The notes beneath the pieces were generated by a model that had not been told where the DNA came from, ran no database searches, and saw only the letters and a list, made by a program, of their open reading frames with translations. Below are positions 29,201-35,095 of a DNA stretch of 64,000 bases, piece by piece (the stretch's first letter is position 1; every line of letters begins with the position of its first letter). Both the position numbers and the translations under genes were made by a program. Source of the stretch: Callorhinus ursinus (Eukaryota; Chordata; Mammalia; Carnivora; Otariidae); NCBI RefSeq assembly GCF_003265705.1, contig NW_020312867.1:6673730-6737729 (forward strand), in the 5' to 3' direction.

Positions 29201-32200
29201 GCCTCCAGACTGGATCAGAGCATTGTCAACTCACCTAGCAATTCTAAACCTAGGTACGTGCCCAAGAAAACAGAAAATGTGTGTTCCCATAGAAACACAT
29301 ATGTGCACATAAATGTTCACAGTAACATTCACAACCGCCAGAAAGTAGAAAAAAAAAAATCCCAGAGTCCATCAACGGATGAAGGGCTAAACAAAATGTG
29401 GTGTATCCGCACAATGGAATATTATTCGGCCATAAAAAGGAATGAAGTACTGACACTTGCTACAACATGAACTTTGAAAACATTATGCTGTCTTAAAAAA
29501 AAAAAAGCCAGATACAAAACACCACATACTCTATGATTCCAGTTATATGAAATGTCCAAAATAGGCAAATCTTATATAGACAGAAAGTAGATAAGTGGTT
29601 GCCAGGGACTGAGGAGAGTGGGGAGTGGGAAGTCACAGCTAATGGGTTTCTTTTTGGGTGATGAAATGTTCTAGAAGTGAATGGTGGTGAAGATTGCACA
29701 ACTTTGTGAATATATGAAAAACCACTATAGTGTCTACTTCAAAAGGGCAAATTTTAGAGTATATGAATTATATCCAATAAAGAAAGGAAAAAGATAAAAC
29801 CCAGACAGTATGGACAATGATAGATGTGAGAGAAGCACAGTTTTATTCTCCAAATGGAGGTTTCCAGACTCCTGCGATGCCTACAAATGTACTCAGAGGA
29901 CACTTTCCAAGTTCCACCAAAATAATATTCCCCAGAGCATATGCCATATGCTCAGTATTTCTATAAAGAATGAGATATGAGCCTGCCTCTCTCACCTAAG
30001 ATCCAGGTGGATCAACTCAGTATCCTGTAACTTTATAAAGTCATCTAAATCCAGGGTAGGAGGAAAGCAGGAAAAGTAGAGAGAACTTCTGCTGACACCA
30101 GCTAAATCTCCTGCTATGGTGGGAGAAGTGTTGCCCTGCAGGTTTAGGAAACACCCACTGTGCTAACACACCTGAGAGGTGGCAGCCCAAGCCCCGGGGA
30201 AGAAGAGCCGTTCACTAAGAAAAGCGAGGGAGAGAAAAGCCCATAAAATACCTCTAGAAACCCATAGCCCTTTCTTTTTCAAAGATTTTATTTATTTATT
30301 TATTTATTTATTTGAGATAGAGCGAGAGAGCGAGCGAGGAGGAGCCGGGGGGGGGGGGGCTACAGGCAGAAGGACCAGGGTTTGATCCCAGGATCCTGGG
30401 ATCATGACGGGATCATGACCTGAACCAAAGGCAGACGCTTAACCGACTGAGCCACCCAGGCGCCCCCTAACTTTCAAAACCTAAAAGACAAACAAAAAAC
30501 CTAGCCTGTTCCCACGGTCACTGAATCCACTAGCTTAATTCCTCTTTGGTTGTATGAATTGCCACAGAAACTCATATACCCCAAAGCAGATCCACACCCC
30601 CCTTCCCCACCGGTTGTGAAACTTAATGTATACAAGGGTGTGGGGACTGTTCTGACTTCCTGTAATAAAGTGCTTGACACAGCCCAAACTCAAGTCTATC
30701 TGTGACCCCACTTTGCCTGTTACACAAATCCCTCTGTAATAAATTCACTTCCATGCATTTTCACTATTGCATCAAACATAAAGTTTCTCATGTGCATCCT
30801 TTAAACTGGCCTCTGTGAGTCACTATACATTACATCCTCAGTTTCTTAACATCAGTTACTGTAACCACCATGAAAGCACACAGGACAAGACTCCCATGTG
30901 ACATGATATACACTGAATCACTGTGCTTTCCACTCAGCTTACAATAAAATCCCAACTCCTCTTCATGGTTTTTTGCAGGCTGAAAGCACACCGGCTCCCC
31001 TAGTGTAATGTTCTGAAGGGTAGGAAGGGGAAGCACCCTCAAAGAACAGTCTGTTTCAACATGCAGCCCATAGACTGCAAACTGTAGACTACAATCCACT
31101 GCAATTATAGGCAGGCTTTTAGAAACACAGCTGCTCCTGCCTCTCTCCAGTTTCATCTTGTATCAATCCTTCCCACCTTCACCCCTTCACCATACTTCAG
31201 TCCCTCCAGCCTTCTGTGTTCCTCCAATATACCAAGCTCTTTCCCATGTTGGTCCTTTACACTTGCAATTTCCTTTGCCAGGAACACTCTTTGCCTTGCT
31301 GGTTCCTTCTTGTCAGTGGGGTCTCAACTCATGTCAACTCTGAAAAGACTTCTCTGACCATTTATTTTTTTATTTTTATTTTTTTTAAAGATTTTATTTA
31401 TTTATTTAACAGAGAGAGACACAGTGAGAGAAGGAACACAAGCAGGGGGAGCGGGAGAGGGAGAGGCAGGCTTCCCGCCGAGCAGGGAGCCCGATGTGGG
31501 GCTCGATCCCAGGACCCTGGGATCATGACCTGAGCCGAAGGCAGACGCTTAACGACTGAGCCACCCAGGCGCCCCTTCTCTGACCATTTAATCCAAAGTA
31601 GTTGTGTCACCCCATCACTCTCAATCACTATCACTTCGCCCCTTGCTGTCTTCACAGCATTTACCACTATCTGACATTATCTTGTTCATCTACTTGTTGG
31701 CTTGTTCACTGCCTGTCTCAAGACTAGAAAAGCCCCGCAACGGTGGGCATCTTAACCCTCTACTTCACAACAACATTCCTAGGTCTTGGCAAAGGGCAGG
31801 CATTGTGTATTTGTTGATTAAATCAATGTGTGCCAGAAATATGTACTGCTAACTTATTACCTCTTAAAAACCTCTGAACGGGGCAGGAATTACCCAGTGC
31901 AATGCTATAAATGCCACTTTATTGAAGTTTTTCCCTATGGCAAGGGAGGTGTGACTTTTCCCATTACATTCTTATACCATGCTTGTTCTGAATGTGGTCC
32001 AGAAAAAAATTTGGTTTTGACATCTCACTCACTCATGGTTTAAATCGAAGTCTGAGACTTCGATTCCCTGAGAAATCAGGGAAGGCTGGGAAATCTTGTA
32101 CCTGACCTCAGGTTCTAAATAAGGAATCCCTCATTAAACAAAAAGGAGGTTATCTGTTGGTTAACAGAAGGAGGGAAGCTCATTGTCAGCCAATAACCTA

Positions 32201-33509
32201 CCCTTGTTTGGAGAAAGCCAACACCAAAGAATTTAAACAAGAATCTGCCTTTGCTAAAGTCAAATGTCACCTCCTTTTTTCCTGGGTTTTCCTTTGCATT
32301 CACTCCTAGGATGAAATTATCTGCAGAGGAAGCAACATACAGAAGACCTAGAAAATCACTCTGGACAAAGTGACTTCAATTCTGGTTTTGGTCTCTTGAC
32401 AAGCAGAATGCGAGCTGAGCTTCTGGGAGAAAGGCCACTCCTTCATAGGTCTACTTCCAGGATTCTGTACAGGAGCCAGTAAGTTCTGACCCATTTTCCA
32501 GGCACAGTTCTTTCACCTGCACCCTTATCCACATACAGCCTTCATCTTAACGAGCTCCATTCTAACCAACTTTTTCCCTAAAGGGTTGTGTGGTCCTGCA
32601 GGGGCACCCAAGGGGGAGGCAGCCAGACAAGGCTAGTAGAGTGTTTTTCAAAACATAGTTCACAGATCACCTGCATCATAATCACTGGAGTGCTTATAAA
32701 AATGCAGATTCCTGGGCATCACCTAGACCTACTGAATTGGAACTTTGGGAGTGGGGCTCAGGAACCTGCATTTTTAACATGCCTCCCCCAACACACCCCG
32801 AGTCTTATTCACGGTGAAGTTTGAGAACCAATGGGATAAAAGCTCCCCAGGAGAGAGGCAGACAGTTGATTTAGAGAAGACCGCATAAATGTTTAGGAAG
32901 GGTCTGGAAATAGAAAATGGAGGAGAGCGGTGTAAGGGCATGCTCCGGGGTAGCGGCAGTCAAGACCTGTGCGCGGTGGGAACAGTTACTGAAGGTGGAC
33001 ATGAGGACAGGGCTCTGGAAAGGATCTGAGACGGGCCTTGGGCTGGGTGGCTGGTCCGTGGTGAGGTCGCATCCGCGGACTGGTCAGGACAGAGGGGAGG
33101 AGGAAGGCGGAGAGCAAAGTCTGGACGTAAGGAGGAGGAGCGAGGGTGGGAACAGGGGGATCTTCGGAGAGATCCAGGCTGGGAAGTGAAAATTAGAAAA
33201 AGGGGGTCACAGGAGGCGGAGACCAAAGCAGTAATAGGAACCGGCGGAGACGGTAACCGAGACCTTTCCTCCGACCGAGTGCCTCCCCCAAAACTCTGGG
33301 CCTTGACAAGCCTGAGTGCGGGGCCAGGGTCGGGGAGGGGGAGTTTGGGAGAGACAAGCCCAGTCAGGGACATCCCTCAAGCCTGAGCTACGGGTCCCGG
33401 AGGTGGCTCCGGCCAGGCATGGGGCGCTGGAGGGTCCTGGGATCCCCCGGAGGGCCCCGCTCCAGCTCTGGCTCCCGGAGTCTCCTTCACTCACCATCGC
33501 AGCCGCCAT
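362..33509 (-). CDS. TM9SF4: TM9SF4, 5' part of gene (coding exons 1-5, residues 1-176)
   Basis: Transmembrane 9 superfamily member 4 (nonaspanin family). Family members are Golgi/endosomal nine-pass membrane proteins; TM9SF4 is linked to membrane-protein sorting, phagocytosis and V-ATPase function. Five exons on the minus strand join in frame: 33509-33495, 9942-9829, 5288-5189, 761-593 and 491-362. They encode 176 of about 640 residues: a leader starting [18 protein letters not shown] (signal peptide), then the start of the lumenal N-terminal domain, with [33 protein letters not shown] and [14 protein letters not shown] as typical family motifs. Every junction is GT-AG and conserves phase. 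The nine membrane segments are encoded beyond the left edge. Intron 1 is 23.5 kb. HCK lies upstream in the same orientation, as in human. No frameshift or stop is seen. Family assignment is from remembered protein similarity and is firm. Confidence 0.96.
593..761 (-). CDS. TM9SF4: TM9SF4 coding exon 4
   Basis: The 169-nt exon completes the split Gly codon and encodes [20 protein letters not shown], a KKCEVLC cysteine pair and [16 protein letters not shown]. It lies in the lumenal domain. The acceptor is atggcag|GAG and the donor CCT|gtaagt is strong. Intron 4 is only 101 bp. Confidence 0.96.
1140..1340 (+). repeat. MIR SINE fragment
   Basis: Contains the typical MIR core and tail: CTCTGCCACTTACTATCTTA, a TTGGCCAAGTTACGTAACCT segment, and CTGTAAAATGGGGATAATAC. 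Located in TM9SF4 intron 3. Confidence 0.7.
1805..2720 (-). repeat. L2 LINE, diverged, antisense to the + strand
   Basis: Begins with TTCATTCACTCACTCATTCC and TATGTGCTGGGCCCTG, the reverse complement of the L2 3' end. It continues through TCTAGTGGGAAGACAGAC and a 'fraction with gaac...aaagctcct' segment typical of antisense L2. The right boundary is approximate. Confidence 0.6.
2721..3489. other. intron 3 sequence with no recognised feature
   Basis: Non-coding intronic DNA of TM9SF4. No exon, RNA gene or repeat family was recognised; short open frames here show no family resemblance. Confidence 0.4.
3490..3780 (+). repeat. MIR SINE, diverged
   Basis: Shows GGCCATGTGATCTGTGGAGC, then after a gap TAGGGCTGTCGTGAGAATTA and CCTAGAACAGTGCCCGGCTC, which are MIR 3'-half features. 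Confidence 0.65.
3781..4674. other. intron 3 sequence, mostly unassigned
   Basis: A weak MIR-like antisense stretch (around 3800-3900 and 4060-4130) is possible. Otherwise no coding or structured feature was recognised. Confidence 0.35.
4675..4830 (-). repeat. MIR-like fragment, antisense
   Basis: The text ACACATATGCCAGACACTGC followed by GTTGGGTGCTTCACACATTA reads as a reversed MIR 3' end. Confidence 0.5.
4900..5135 (+). repeat. MIR SINE
   Basis: Shows AATCGCTGAACCTGTAGAAT, GGGCTGTTATGAGGCTTGAC and GGTGCGCAGCACACAGTAAT in order. It ends about 55 bp from the exon 3 donor. Confidence 0.55.
5189..5288 (-). CDS. TM9SF4: TM9SF4 coding exon 3
   Basis: The 100-nt exon encodes [20 protein letters not shown] then [13 protein letters not shown] plus one base of the next Gly codon. 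[11 protein letters not shown] is the most recognisable nonaspanin N-domain motif. The acceptor is cccactag|GCTG and the donor TGG|gtaagt is close to consensus. Phase 0 in, phase 1 out. Confidence 0.96.
5520..5722 (+). mobile_element. Can-SINE
   Basis: Head GGGGTGCTGGGTGGCTTAGT, tRNA-like body, CT-rich region, then AAATAAATAAATAAAAATCTT tail (polyadenylation-like). A perfect 17-bp target-site duplication, AAAATAATAACCAAATT, sits at 5501-5517 and 5723-5739. Confidence 0.95.
5740..6720 (+). repeat. broken L1 3' region with an L2-like segment
   Basis: Two L1-type pieces are recognisable: CCCTGTAATTTCACTTCTGG near 5770 and CAATGAAATATGATGCAACC near 6312. Between them, about 5865-6240, the sequence resembles the sense L2 3' end (CTCCATGAGGACAAGGACCT, then CATTAAATGTTTGCTGAGTG). 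A Can-SINE interrupts at 6364. Boundaries are approximate. Confidence 0.5.
6364..6566 (+). mobile_element. Can-SINE
   Basis: Head GGGGCGCCTGGGTGGTTCAG and a tail of AATAAAG, A-runs and ATCTTTAAATAAATAAA. It carries a small internal duplication (CGCATCGCATCGAG). No clear target-site duplication was seen. Confidence 0.92.
7110..7345 (+). repeat. MIR SINE
   Basis: Shows CACATGACCTTGGGCAAGGT, CCTGGGCCTTGGTTTCCATA and CCTCAATAAACGTTACTTTA, the middle and 3' end of a MIR. Confidence 0.7.
7455..7664 (-). mobile_element. Can-SINE, inverted
   Basis: Starts with a T-run and AAAAGATTTTATTTATATAT, ends GAGCCACCCAGGCACCCC. Short possible duplication CTAAATG at both ends. Sense to TM9SF4. Confidence 0.92.
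7665..9400. other. intron 2 sequence, unassigned
   Basis: Holds a poly(A)-rich AAAAAAC repeat at 8349-8381 and possible L1-tail text around 8390-8420, but no exon or RNA gene was recognised. An AT-rich near-palindrome lies at about 9135-9165. Confidence 0.35.
9405..9472 (+). repeat. compound (GA)n(CAGA)n(CA)n microsatellite
   Basis: GA repeats pass into five CAGA units and then about 24 uninterrupted CA units. Likely length-polymorphic. About 360 bp inside intron 2 from the exon 2 donor. Confidence 0.97.
9523..9556 (+). repeat. (CCAGAG)n hexanucleotide repeat
   Basis: AGAACCAGAACCAGAGCCAG and three further AGAGCC units form a short hexamer array in a purine-rich block that extends to about 9640. 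Confidence 0.85.
9829..9942 (-). CDS. TM9SF4: TM9SF4 coding exon 2
   Basis: The 114-nt exon encodes 38 residues: [19 protein letters not shown], the hydrophobic core of the signal peptide, followed by [19 protein letters not shown], the conserved start of the lumenal domain. The acceptor is ccaagcag|GATTGG and the donor is AAG|gtaggt; both ends are phase 0. A compound microsatellite lies about 360 bp downstream in intron 2. Confidence 0.96.
10375..10850 (+). repeat. L2 LINE 3' end
   Basis: Shows GTCAGGTCCTCAGAGAAGCC, CTCTGTGGGAGAAGGGACTG and GGCACCCAGCAGGCACTCAG ATAAATGA-like end, in sense order. In TM9SF4 intron 1. Confidence 0.75.
10851..11175. other. intron 1 sequence, unassigned
   Basis: Pyrimidine-rich non-coding DNA between an L2 fragment and a microsatellite. 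It carries an open frame with no family resemblance. Confidence 0.35.
11176..11262 (+). repeat. (CA)n(CT)n microsatellite
   Basis: About 15 CA units are followed by a long CT array interrupted once by TATC. Pure dinucleotide structure. Confidence 0.97.
11424..11612 (-). mobile_element. Can-SINE, inverted
   Basis: T-run then AAAGATTTTATTTATTTTTG, ending GAGCCACCCAGGTGCCCCC. Only 30 bp separates it from a Can-SINE of opposite orientation, so the two could form an inverted-repeat RNA. Confidence 0.93.
11643..11845 (+). mobile_element. Can-SINE
   Basis: Head GGGCGCCTGGGTGGCTCAGT, CT-rich stretch CATTCTCTCTCTCTCAAATA and an AAATAAATAAAATCTTTAAA tail. Confidence 0.94.
11855..12150 (-). repeat. 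old L1 3' fragment, antisense
   Basis: TTTACAGAAGAGCTGCAAAG and TCAGTTTCCTCTAATGTTAA match the same element type seen at 39540-39640 in this window. Confidence 0.5.
12340..12760. other. intron 1 sequence, unassigned
   Basis: AT-rich non-coding DNA; no recognised exon or repeat family. Confidence 0.3.
12938..13160 (+). mobile_element. Can-SINE (outer, older insertion)
   Basis: Head GGGGCACCGGGATGGCTCAG. Its duplication AAAATAGTGAAATCA is at 12923-12937 and again at 13378-13392, on the far side of a second SINE, so this copy was in place first and its A-rich tail took the second insertion. Confidence 0.95.
13176..13364 (+). mobile_element. Can-SINE (inner, younger insertion)
   Basis: Head GGGGCGCCTGGGTGGCTCAG. 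Flanked by AAAATTAATAAACAA at 13161-13175 and 13365-13379, which is tail sequence of the preceding SINE. Confidence 0.96.
13491..13680 (-). mobile_element. Can-SINE, inverted
   Basis: T-rich start, body, end GAGCCACCCAGGCGCCCC. Perfect duplication TAAAAAGGAAATAT at 13477-13490 and 13681-13694. Confidence 0.96.
13985..14240 (+). repeat. L2-like fragment
   Basis: TCAAGCCTCTGCTCAAGCTG and the surrounding pyrimidine-rich text resemble the L2 3' region. Weak. Confidence 0.35.
14590..14690 (-). mobile_element. eroded Can-SINE remnant
   Basis: GACTTCATGACCCTGAGATC and TAAGCCAGCCACGTGCCCCT match the tRNA-like half of an inverted Can-SINE with many substitutions. One of the oldest copies in the window. 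Confidence 0.75.
14850..14915 (+). repeat. MER5-like hAT fragment
   Basis: GATAGTGGTTCTCAACCCTG and ATTAGAATAACCTGGAGG are the terminus and early part of a MER5-type element, cut off by the L1 that follows. Confidence 0.6.
14916..16965 (+). mobile_element. L1 LINE ORF2 segment, degenerate
   Basis: Conceptual translation gives pieces of the endonuclease (around 14980, GTTGTCTACAAGAAACTCAC) and of the reverse transcriptase (around 16700, ATCAAGTGGGATTTATCCCT, the GFIPG region). Many stops and frameshifts are present. A Can-SINE interrupts it at 15147. Confidence 0.88.
15147..15325 (+). mobile_element. Can-SINE
   Basis: Head GGGATGTCTGGGTGGCTCAG. Perfect 15-bp duplication AAAAACTGTGTCTAG at 15132-15146 and 15326-15340. 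Confidence 0.95.
16966..17372. other. intron 1 sequence, unassigned
   Basis: Non-coding DNA between two L1s; no family recognised. Confidence 0.35.
17388..20105 (-). mobile_element. L1 LINE, 5'-truncated, carnivore-type
   Basis: Read on the minus strand this is the ORF2 3' half, from the reverse transcriptase (FIPGMQG near 19870; FADDM near 19480) to the cysteine-rich C-terminus, then the 3' UTR and poly(A) (T-run at 17386-17393). A 315-codon piece, 18705 down to 17758, is open, but frameshifts upstream make it inactive. The duplication ACAGTCCTTTNCATT, with one mismatch, flanks it at 17373-17387 and 20106-20120. A 100-N gap lies in the 3' UTR. It is sense to TM9SF4 intron 1. Confidence 0.95.
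17626..17725. other. assembly gap, 100 N
   Basis: Exactly 100 N, the usual placeholder for a gap of unknown size. It begins after a C-homopolymer (CCCCCCCCCCG at about 17611) in the L1 3' UTR. Confidence 0.99.
20120..20345 (-). repeat. MIR-like fragment, antisense
   Basis: CTACTTTGTGCCAAGTTACA and AAATAACTTGCCCAAGGTCA match a reversed MIR. Confidence 0.55.
20460..20645 (-). mobile_element. Can-SINE, inverted
   Basis: Ends GAGCCACCCAGGCACCCC. Perfect 20-bp duplication AATACAGATATACTTTTAAA at 20440-20459 and 20646-20665, one of the cleanest in the window. Confidence 0.96.
21942..22148 (-). mobile_element. Can-SINE, inverted
   Basis: Ends GAGCCATCAAGGTGCCCC. Duplication AGGAATAAATTT at 21930-21941 and 22149-22160. 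Inserted into L1 ORF2. Confidence 0.95.
23098..23253 (+). mobile_element. Can-SINE with internal deletion
   Basis: Head GGGGCGCCTGGGTGGCTCAG is intact, but the copy jumps from GTTGGTTAAG to CTCCCTGCTTCAGGCGCTCT, lacking the usual GTCATGATCCCAGGGTCCTG block. Confidence 0.92.
24341..24480 (+). repeat. partial tandem duplication, 95-bp period
   Basis: A 45-bp unit beginning GAATGAACTATATTCATT occurs at 24341-24385 and 24436-24480 with two mismatches. It lies in L1-tail sequence. Confidence 0.9.
24976..25044 (+). pseudogene. U6 snRNA retropseudogene, 3'-truncated
   Basis: TGCTCATTTCGGTAGCACAC, CACTAAAACTGGAATGATA and CACGGCCCCCGGGCAAAGAC align with nucleotides 2 to about 65 of U6 snRNA, with substitutions and a small deletion of the ACAGAG region needed for function. 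It ends without a poly(A) tail or U-run. A perfect 13-bp duplication, TGTGAGTAACCAG, lies at 24963-24975 and 25045-25057, so it was inserted by target-primed reverse transcription. No upstream PSE or TATA was recognised, so it should be silent. Confidence 0.93.
25115..25310 (+). repeat. L1 3' UTR fragment
   Basis: GGTACAGCACAGGGAATATA and GTGTGTCAACTATCCTTCAA parallel text at 23265-23430. Confidence 0.7.
25311..26260. other. intron 1 sequence, unassigned
   Basis: Contains an (AAG)n-like purine run at about 26037-26065. No exon, RNA or repeat family was otherwise recognised. Confidence 0.35.
26277..26493 (-). mobile_element. Can-SINE, inverted
   Basis: T-run, (GA)n block, ending GAGCCACCCAGGCGCCCC. 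Duplication AAAGCAGCACCNTCC at 26261-26275 and 26494-26508 with one mismatch. Confidence 0.95.
26510..27254. other. intron 1 sequence, unassigned
   Basis: Two A/G-rich runs (26596-26628 and 26778-26801) and a possible MIR end at about 27180-27240. No coding evidence. Confidence 0.35.
27255..27420 (+). repeat. old L1 3' UTR fragment
   Basis: GGTGGTGAGGGTTGCACAAC and CTGTGAATGTAATTAATGCC are typical of old L1 tails and recur at 29680-29720. Confidence 0.6.
27421..28830. other. intron 1 sequence, unassigned
   Basis: Includes a four-copy AAGCA array at 27940-27960. No exon or clear repeat family was recognised. Confidence 0.35.
29215..29790 (+). repeat. L1 ORF2 end and 3' UTR, old
   Basis: TCACCTAGCAATTCTAAACC, CACAATGGAATATTATTCGG and GGTGGTGAAGATTGCACAAC occur in L1 order. 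The frame reading [16 protein letters not shown] is the L1 ORF2 C-terminal motif. Confidence 0.85.
29800..30270. other. intron 1 sequence, unassigned
   Basis: No coding or repeat feature recognised. Confidence 0.3.
30272..30467 (-). mobile_element. Can-SINE, inverted
   Basis: Ends GAGCCACCCAGGCGCCCCC. Contains a 13-G homopolymer at about 30347-30359 and a local duplication of GGGATCATGAC, so base accuracy here may be low. Confidence 0.93.
31150..31850 (+). repeat. L2 LINE 3' end, split by a Can-SINE
   Basis: TTTCCTTTGCCAGGAACACT and TCTCAAGACTAGAAAAGCCC are sense L2 features on either side of the SINE at 31365-31574. Confidence 0.75.
31365..31574 (-). mobile_element. Can-SINE, inverted
   Basis: Perfect 16-bp duplication CTTCTCTGACCATTTA at 31349-31364 and 31575-31590. 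Interrupts an L2. Confidence 0.96.
32043..32081. other. two abutting perfect hairpins
   Basis: First hairpin: 11-bp arms AATCGAAGTCT and AGACTTCGATT around a single G (32043-32065). Second, starting at the next base: 6-bp arms CCCTGA and TCAGGG around a GAAA loop (32066-32081). Both are exact. They lie in TM9SF4 intron 1 about 1.4 kb from exon 1, outside any repeat recognised here. Function unknown. Confidence 0.9.
32082..32645. other. intron 1 sequence, unassigned
   Basis: No exon or repeat recognised. Confidence 0.3.
32650..32840 (+). repeat. MER5A-like hAT DNA transposon
   Basis: CATCATAATCACTGGAGTGC, GCAGATTCCTGGGCATCACC and ACGGTGAAGTTTGAGAACC give the recognisable body and terminus. 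Confidence 0.8.
33495..33509 (-). CDS. TM9SF4: TM9SF4 coding exon 1 (MAAAM)
   Basis: Only five codons, MAAAM, precede a strong donor (ATG|gtgagtg). The start was chosen because it lies in a perfect TISU/YY1 context and because human TM9SF4 begins with a similar MATAM peptide split at the same place. A second in-frame ATG is the last codon of the exon, directly at the splice site. The exon ends in phase 0 and joins exon 2, which starts with GAT for Asp. The transcription start is not visible but should lie shortly to the right. Confidence 0.92.
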
Positions 33510-33513
33510 CTTG
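33502..33513 (-). promoter_or_regulatory. TISU / YY1 element at the TM9SF4 start codon
   Basis: Minus-strand CAAGATGGCGGC matches SAASATGGCGGC, the TISU consensus, at all 12 positions, with its ATG being the start codon. TISU elements act both in transcription (YY1) and in initiation on very short 5' leaders. The match implies a leader of roughly 5-30 nt. Confidence 0.85.
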
Positions 33514-33532
33514 GATCCACGTGTCGCCGTAA

Positions 33533-33549
33533 TGACGTCAGCGGAAGTG
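33533..33549. promoter_or_regulatory. CRE and ETS sites
   Basis: TGACGTCA (33533-33540), a palindromic full CRE for CREB/ATF, is followed one base later by CGGAAGTG (33542-33549), an ETS/GABP core. Both lie 24-40 bp upstream of the TM9SF4 ATG. Confidence 0.75.
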
Positions 33550-33629
33550 GTGTTTCCCTGGTTACGGAGTTTAACTCCGCTGGGTGCTGCCTGGCTTCAA
33601 ACTCTCCTGTAGTCGTGGTCAGCGGAGAG
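33550..33629 (+). ncRNA. possible first exon of a divergent transcript
   Basis: On the plus strand, away from TM9SF4, a good donor GGAGAG|gtaaga lies at 33630, 80-90 bp from the shared CRE/ETS block. CpG promoters often fire both ways. There is no other evidence of a transcript and no protein was recognised. Confidence 0.25.
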
Positions 33630-33700
33630 GTAAGAAAACTTTGCTCCTGATCCTCAGCCTGGTGTGGGCAGTGAGGTCGCTGATTAGGTGACGAGCGGAT

Positions 33701-34595
33701 GGTGTAACTATGGGAGCCATATTAACTCCTGGCAGAAACTGCTCCTCCTCCCCCCATTGTATTGTGGGTAGTGGGGGGGTGTGTGCGTATACACGTCTGT
33801 TCTCTGGACGCCATCTTTACTATTGGCAGGAAGACTGGTTGCCAGGGTTACCCGAGGCCTTGATTTGATGAGTGGGTTTGGTACCAGGGCTCCAATAGCA
33901 GCCCAACTGCGGGAATAATTTGTAATTAAATATATAATTATTTGCTTGACTACTTTATATCCTCTCTAATAGACTGTAATCCCTAAGAGGGTAGGATCCT
34001 GTCTTTTATTTAACCTTACTCTACTTTATTCTCATTGGCAAAATAGGTAGGGGATTATAATAAGTTTATGATGAGGATTCAATGACATAACGTTACATAG
34101 TATGTATTCATTAAATAATTGTCATTATACACTTATGTATACTTCTCCAGGTAGATGGTAAGTGCCAAATACAATACACTACTTATTAAGGGAATGAATG
34201 AAAAGCAGTGTATTTAGTAGAGGAAGACATCTTTGAATGCAGACTTCACCATGGTCTGGTTAGCTGAGAGTGTGACCGAGGTAAGTCACTAAGTCTTCCT
34301 AAGCCTCAATTTCTGATATCTGGAAAGGGGACTCAAAGAGTCACAGTGTTAAAATTGGGAGAGGCCAGAAAGTTCATTTATTCCATGTATCACTGTAAAG
34401 TGGATACAGTACCAGTGCTACCAGTGACTGTTTCCAAAAGTTGTTAAAATAATAATAATGATTAAAAATAATCAGCACTTACTGAGCACTTGCTGTGTGC
34501 TGCAGCCCTTAGCATTATGCTAAAACCATTCATAAGACTCTCTTATCTAATCCTACCTCTTGGCAGGGGGCAGTTGAACTCTGATCCCCACCTAT
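33701..34595. other. intergenic sequence, mostly unassigned
   Basis: MIR-like text at about 34250-34345 (GTGTGACCGAGGTAAGTCAC) and at 34465-34570 (GCACTTACTGAGCACTTGCT). Otherwise AT-rich DNA with no recognised feature. Confidence 0.4.
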
Positions 34596-34599
34596 GCGT

Positions 34600-35095
34600 G
34601 CCACTGTAGTGGATTGTCACAAAGATGGCTGCCAACAAGTCCTCCTATCTTTGCATGAGCATGCTGTTTCTCCCATCAGGAGGTAGACTCTATTTCTCTT
34701 CCCTTTGAATCTGGCTGGTCATGTCACTTGTTTTGACCAAAGCATGTGGTATAAATGACTCTGCTAGTTCTGATTTAAGCCTTAAGAGGCTTGGCAGCTT
34801 TGGCTTCTACTGTCTTCCACTGTGTCTCCTACTGGAGAGCCATATGGAGAGGGAGGGAGACCCAACCAATTTGAATCCTCAAAATATTCTAGAAACTTCA
34901 GCTGAGCACTACACATGTGAATGAAGTCATCTTGGACATTTCACCCCCAGCTGAACCACCAGCTGAATGCAGCCACACGGGTACCCTCATCAACACCATG
35001 TGGAACAGAAAAACTGCCCAGCTGAGCCCAGTTGTTTAAGATTTTGGAGTGGTTTCTCATGCTTCCATAGATAATTGAAACACACATCCATTAAC
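34600..35095 (+). repeat. LTR-like interspersed repeat, MaLR type
   Basis: CTTTGAATCTGGCTGGTCAT, TGGAGAGCCATATGGAGAGG and a terminal ATAGATAATTGAAACAC resemble ancient solo LTRs. No coding remnant of a provirus was seen. Family not assigned. Confidence 0.45.

Larger units (their letters stand above)
32930..33700. promoter_or_regulatory. CpG-rich promoter region of TM9SF4
   Basis: GC content and CpG frequency rise sharply from about 32930 and are densest at 33400-33620, around TM9SF4 exon 1. The block contains a YY1/TISU site, a full CRE and an ETS site. No TATA box was recognised, as usual for housekeeping promoters. Open frames of 100-140 codons here are by-products of GC richness. Confidence 0.8.

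Noticed and set aside
28839..29312. 157-codon plus-strand frame as a new gene
   Set aside because: No family resemblance, no splice or promoter context, and its end runs into an L1 fragment.
32960..33612. Overlapping 90-140-codon frames in the CpG-rich block
   Set aside because: GC-rich DNA has few stops; no frame resembles a protein and the only supported coding is the five-codon TM9SF4 exon 1.
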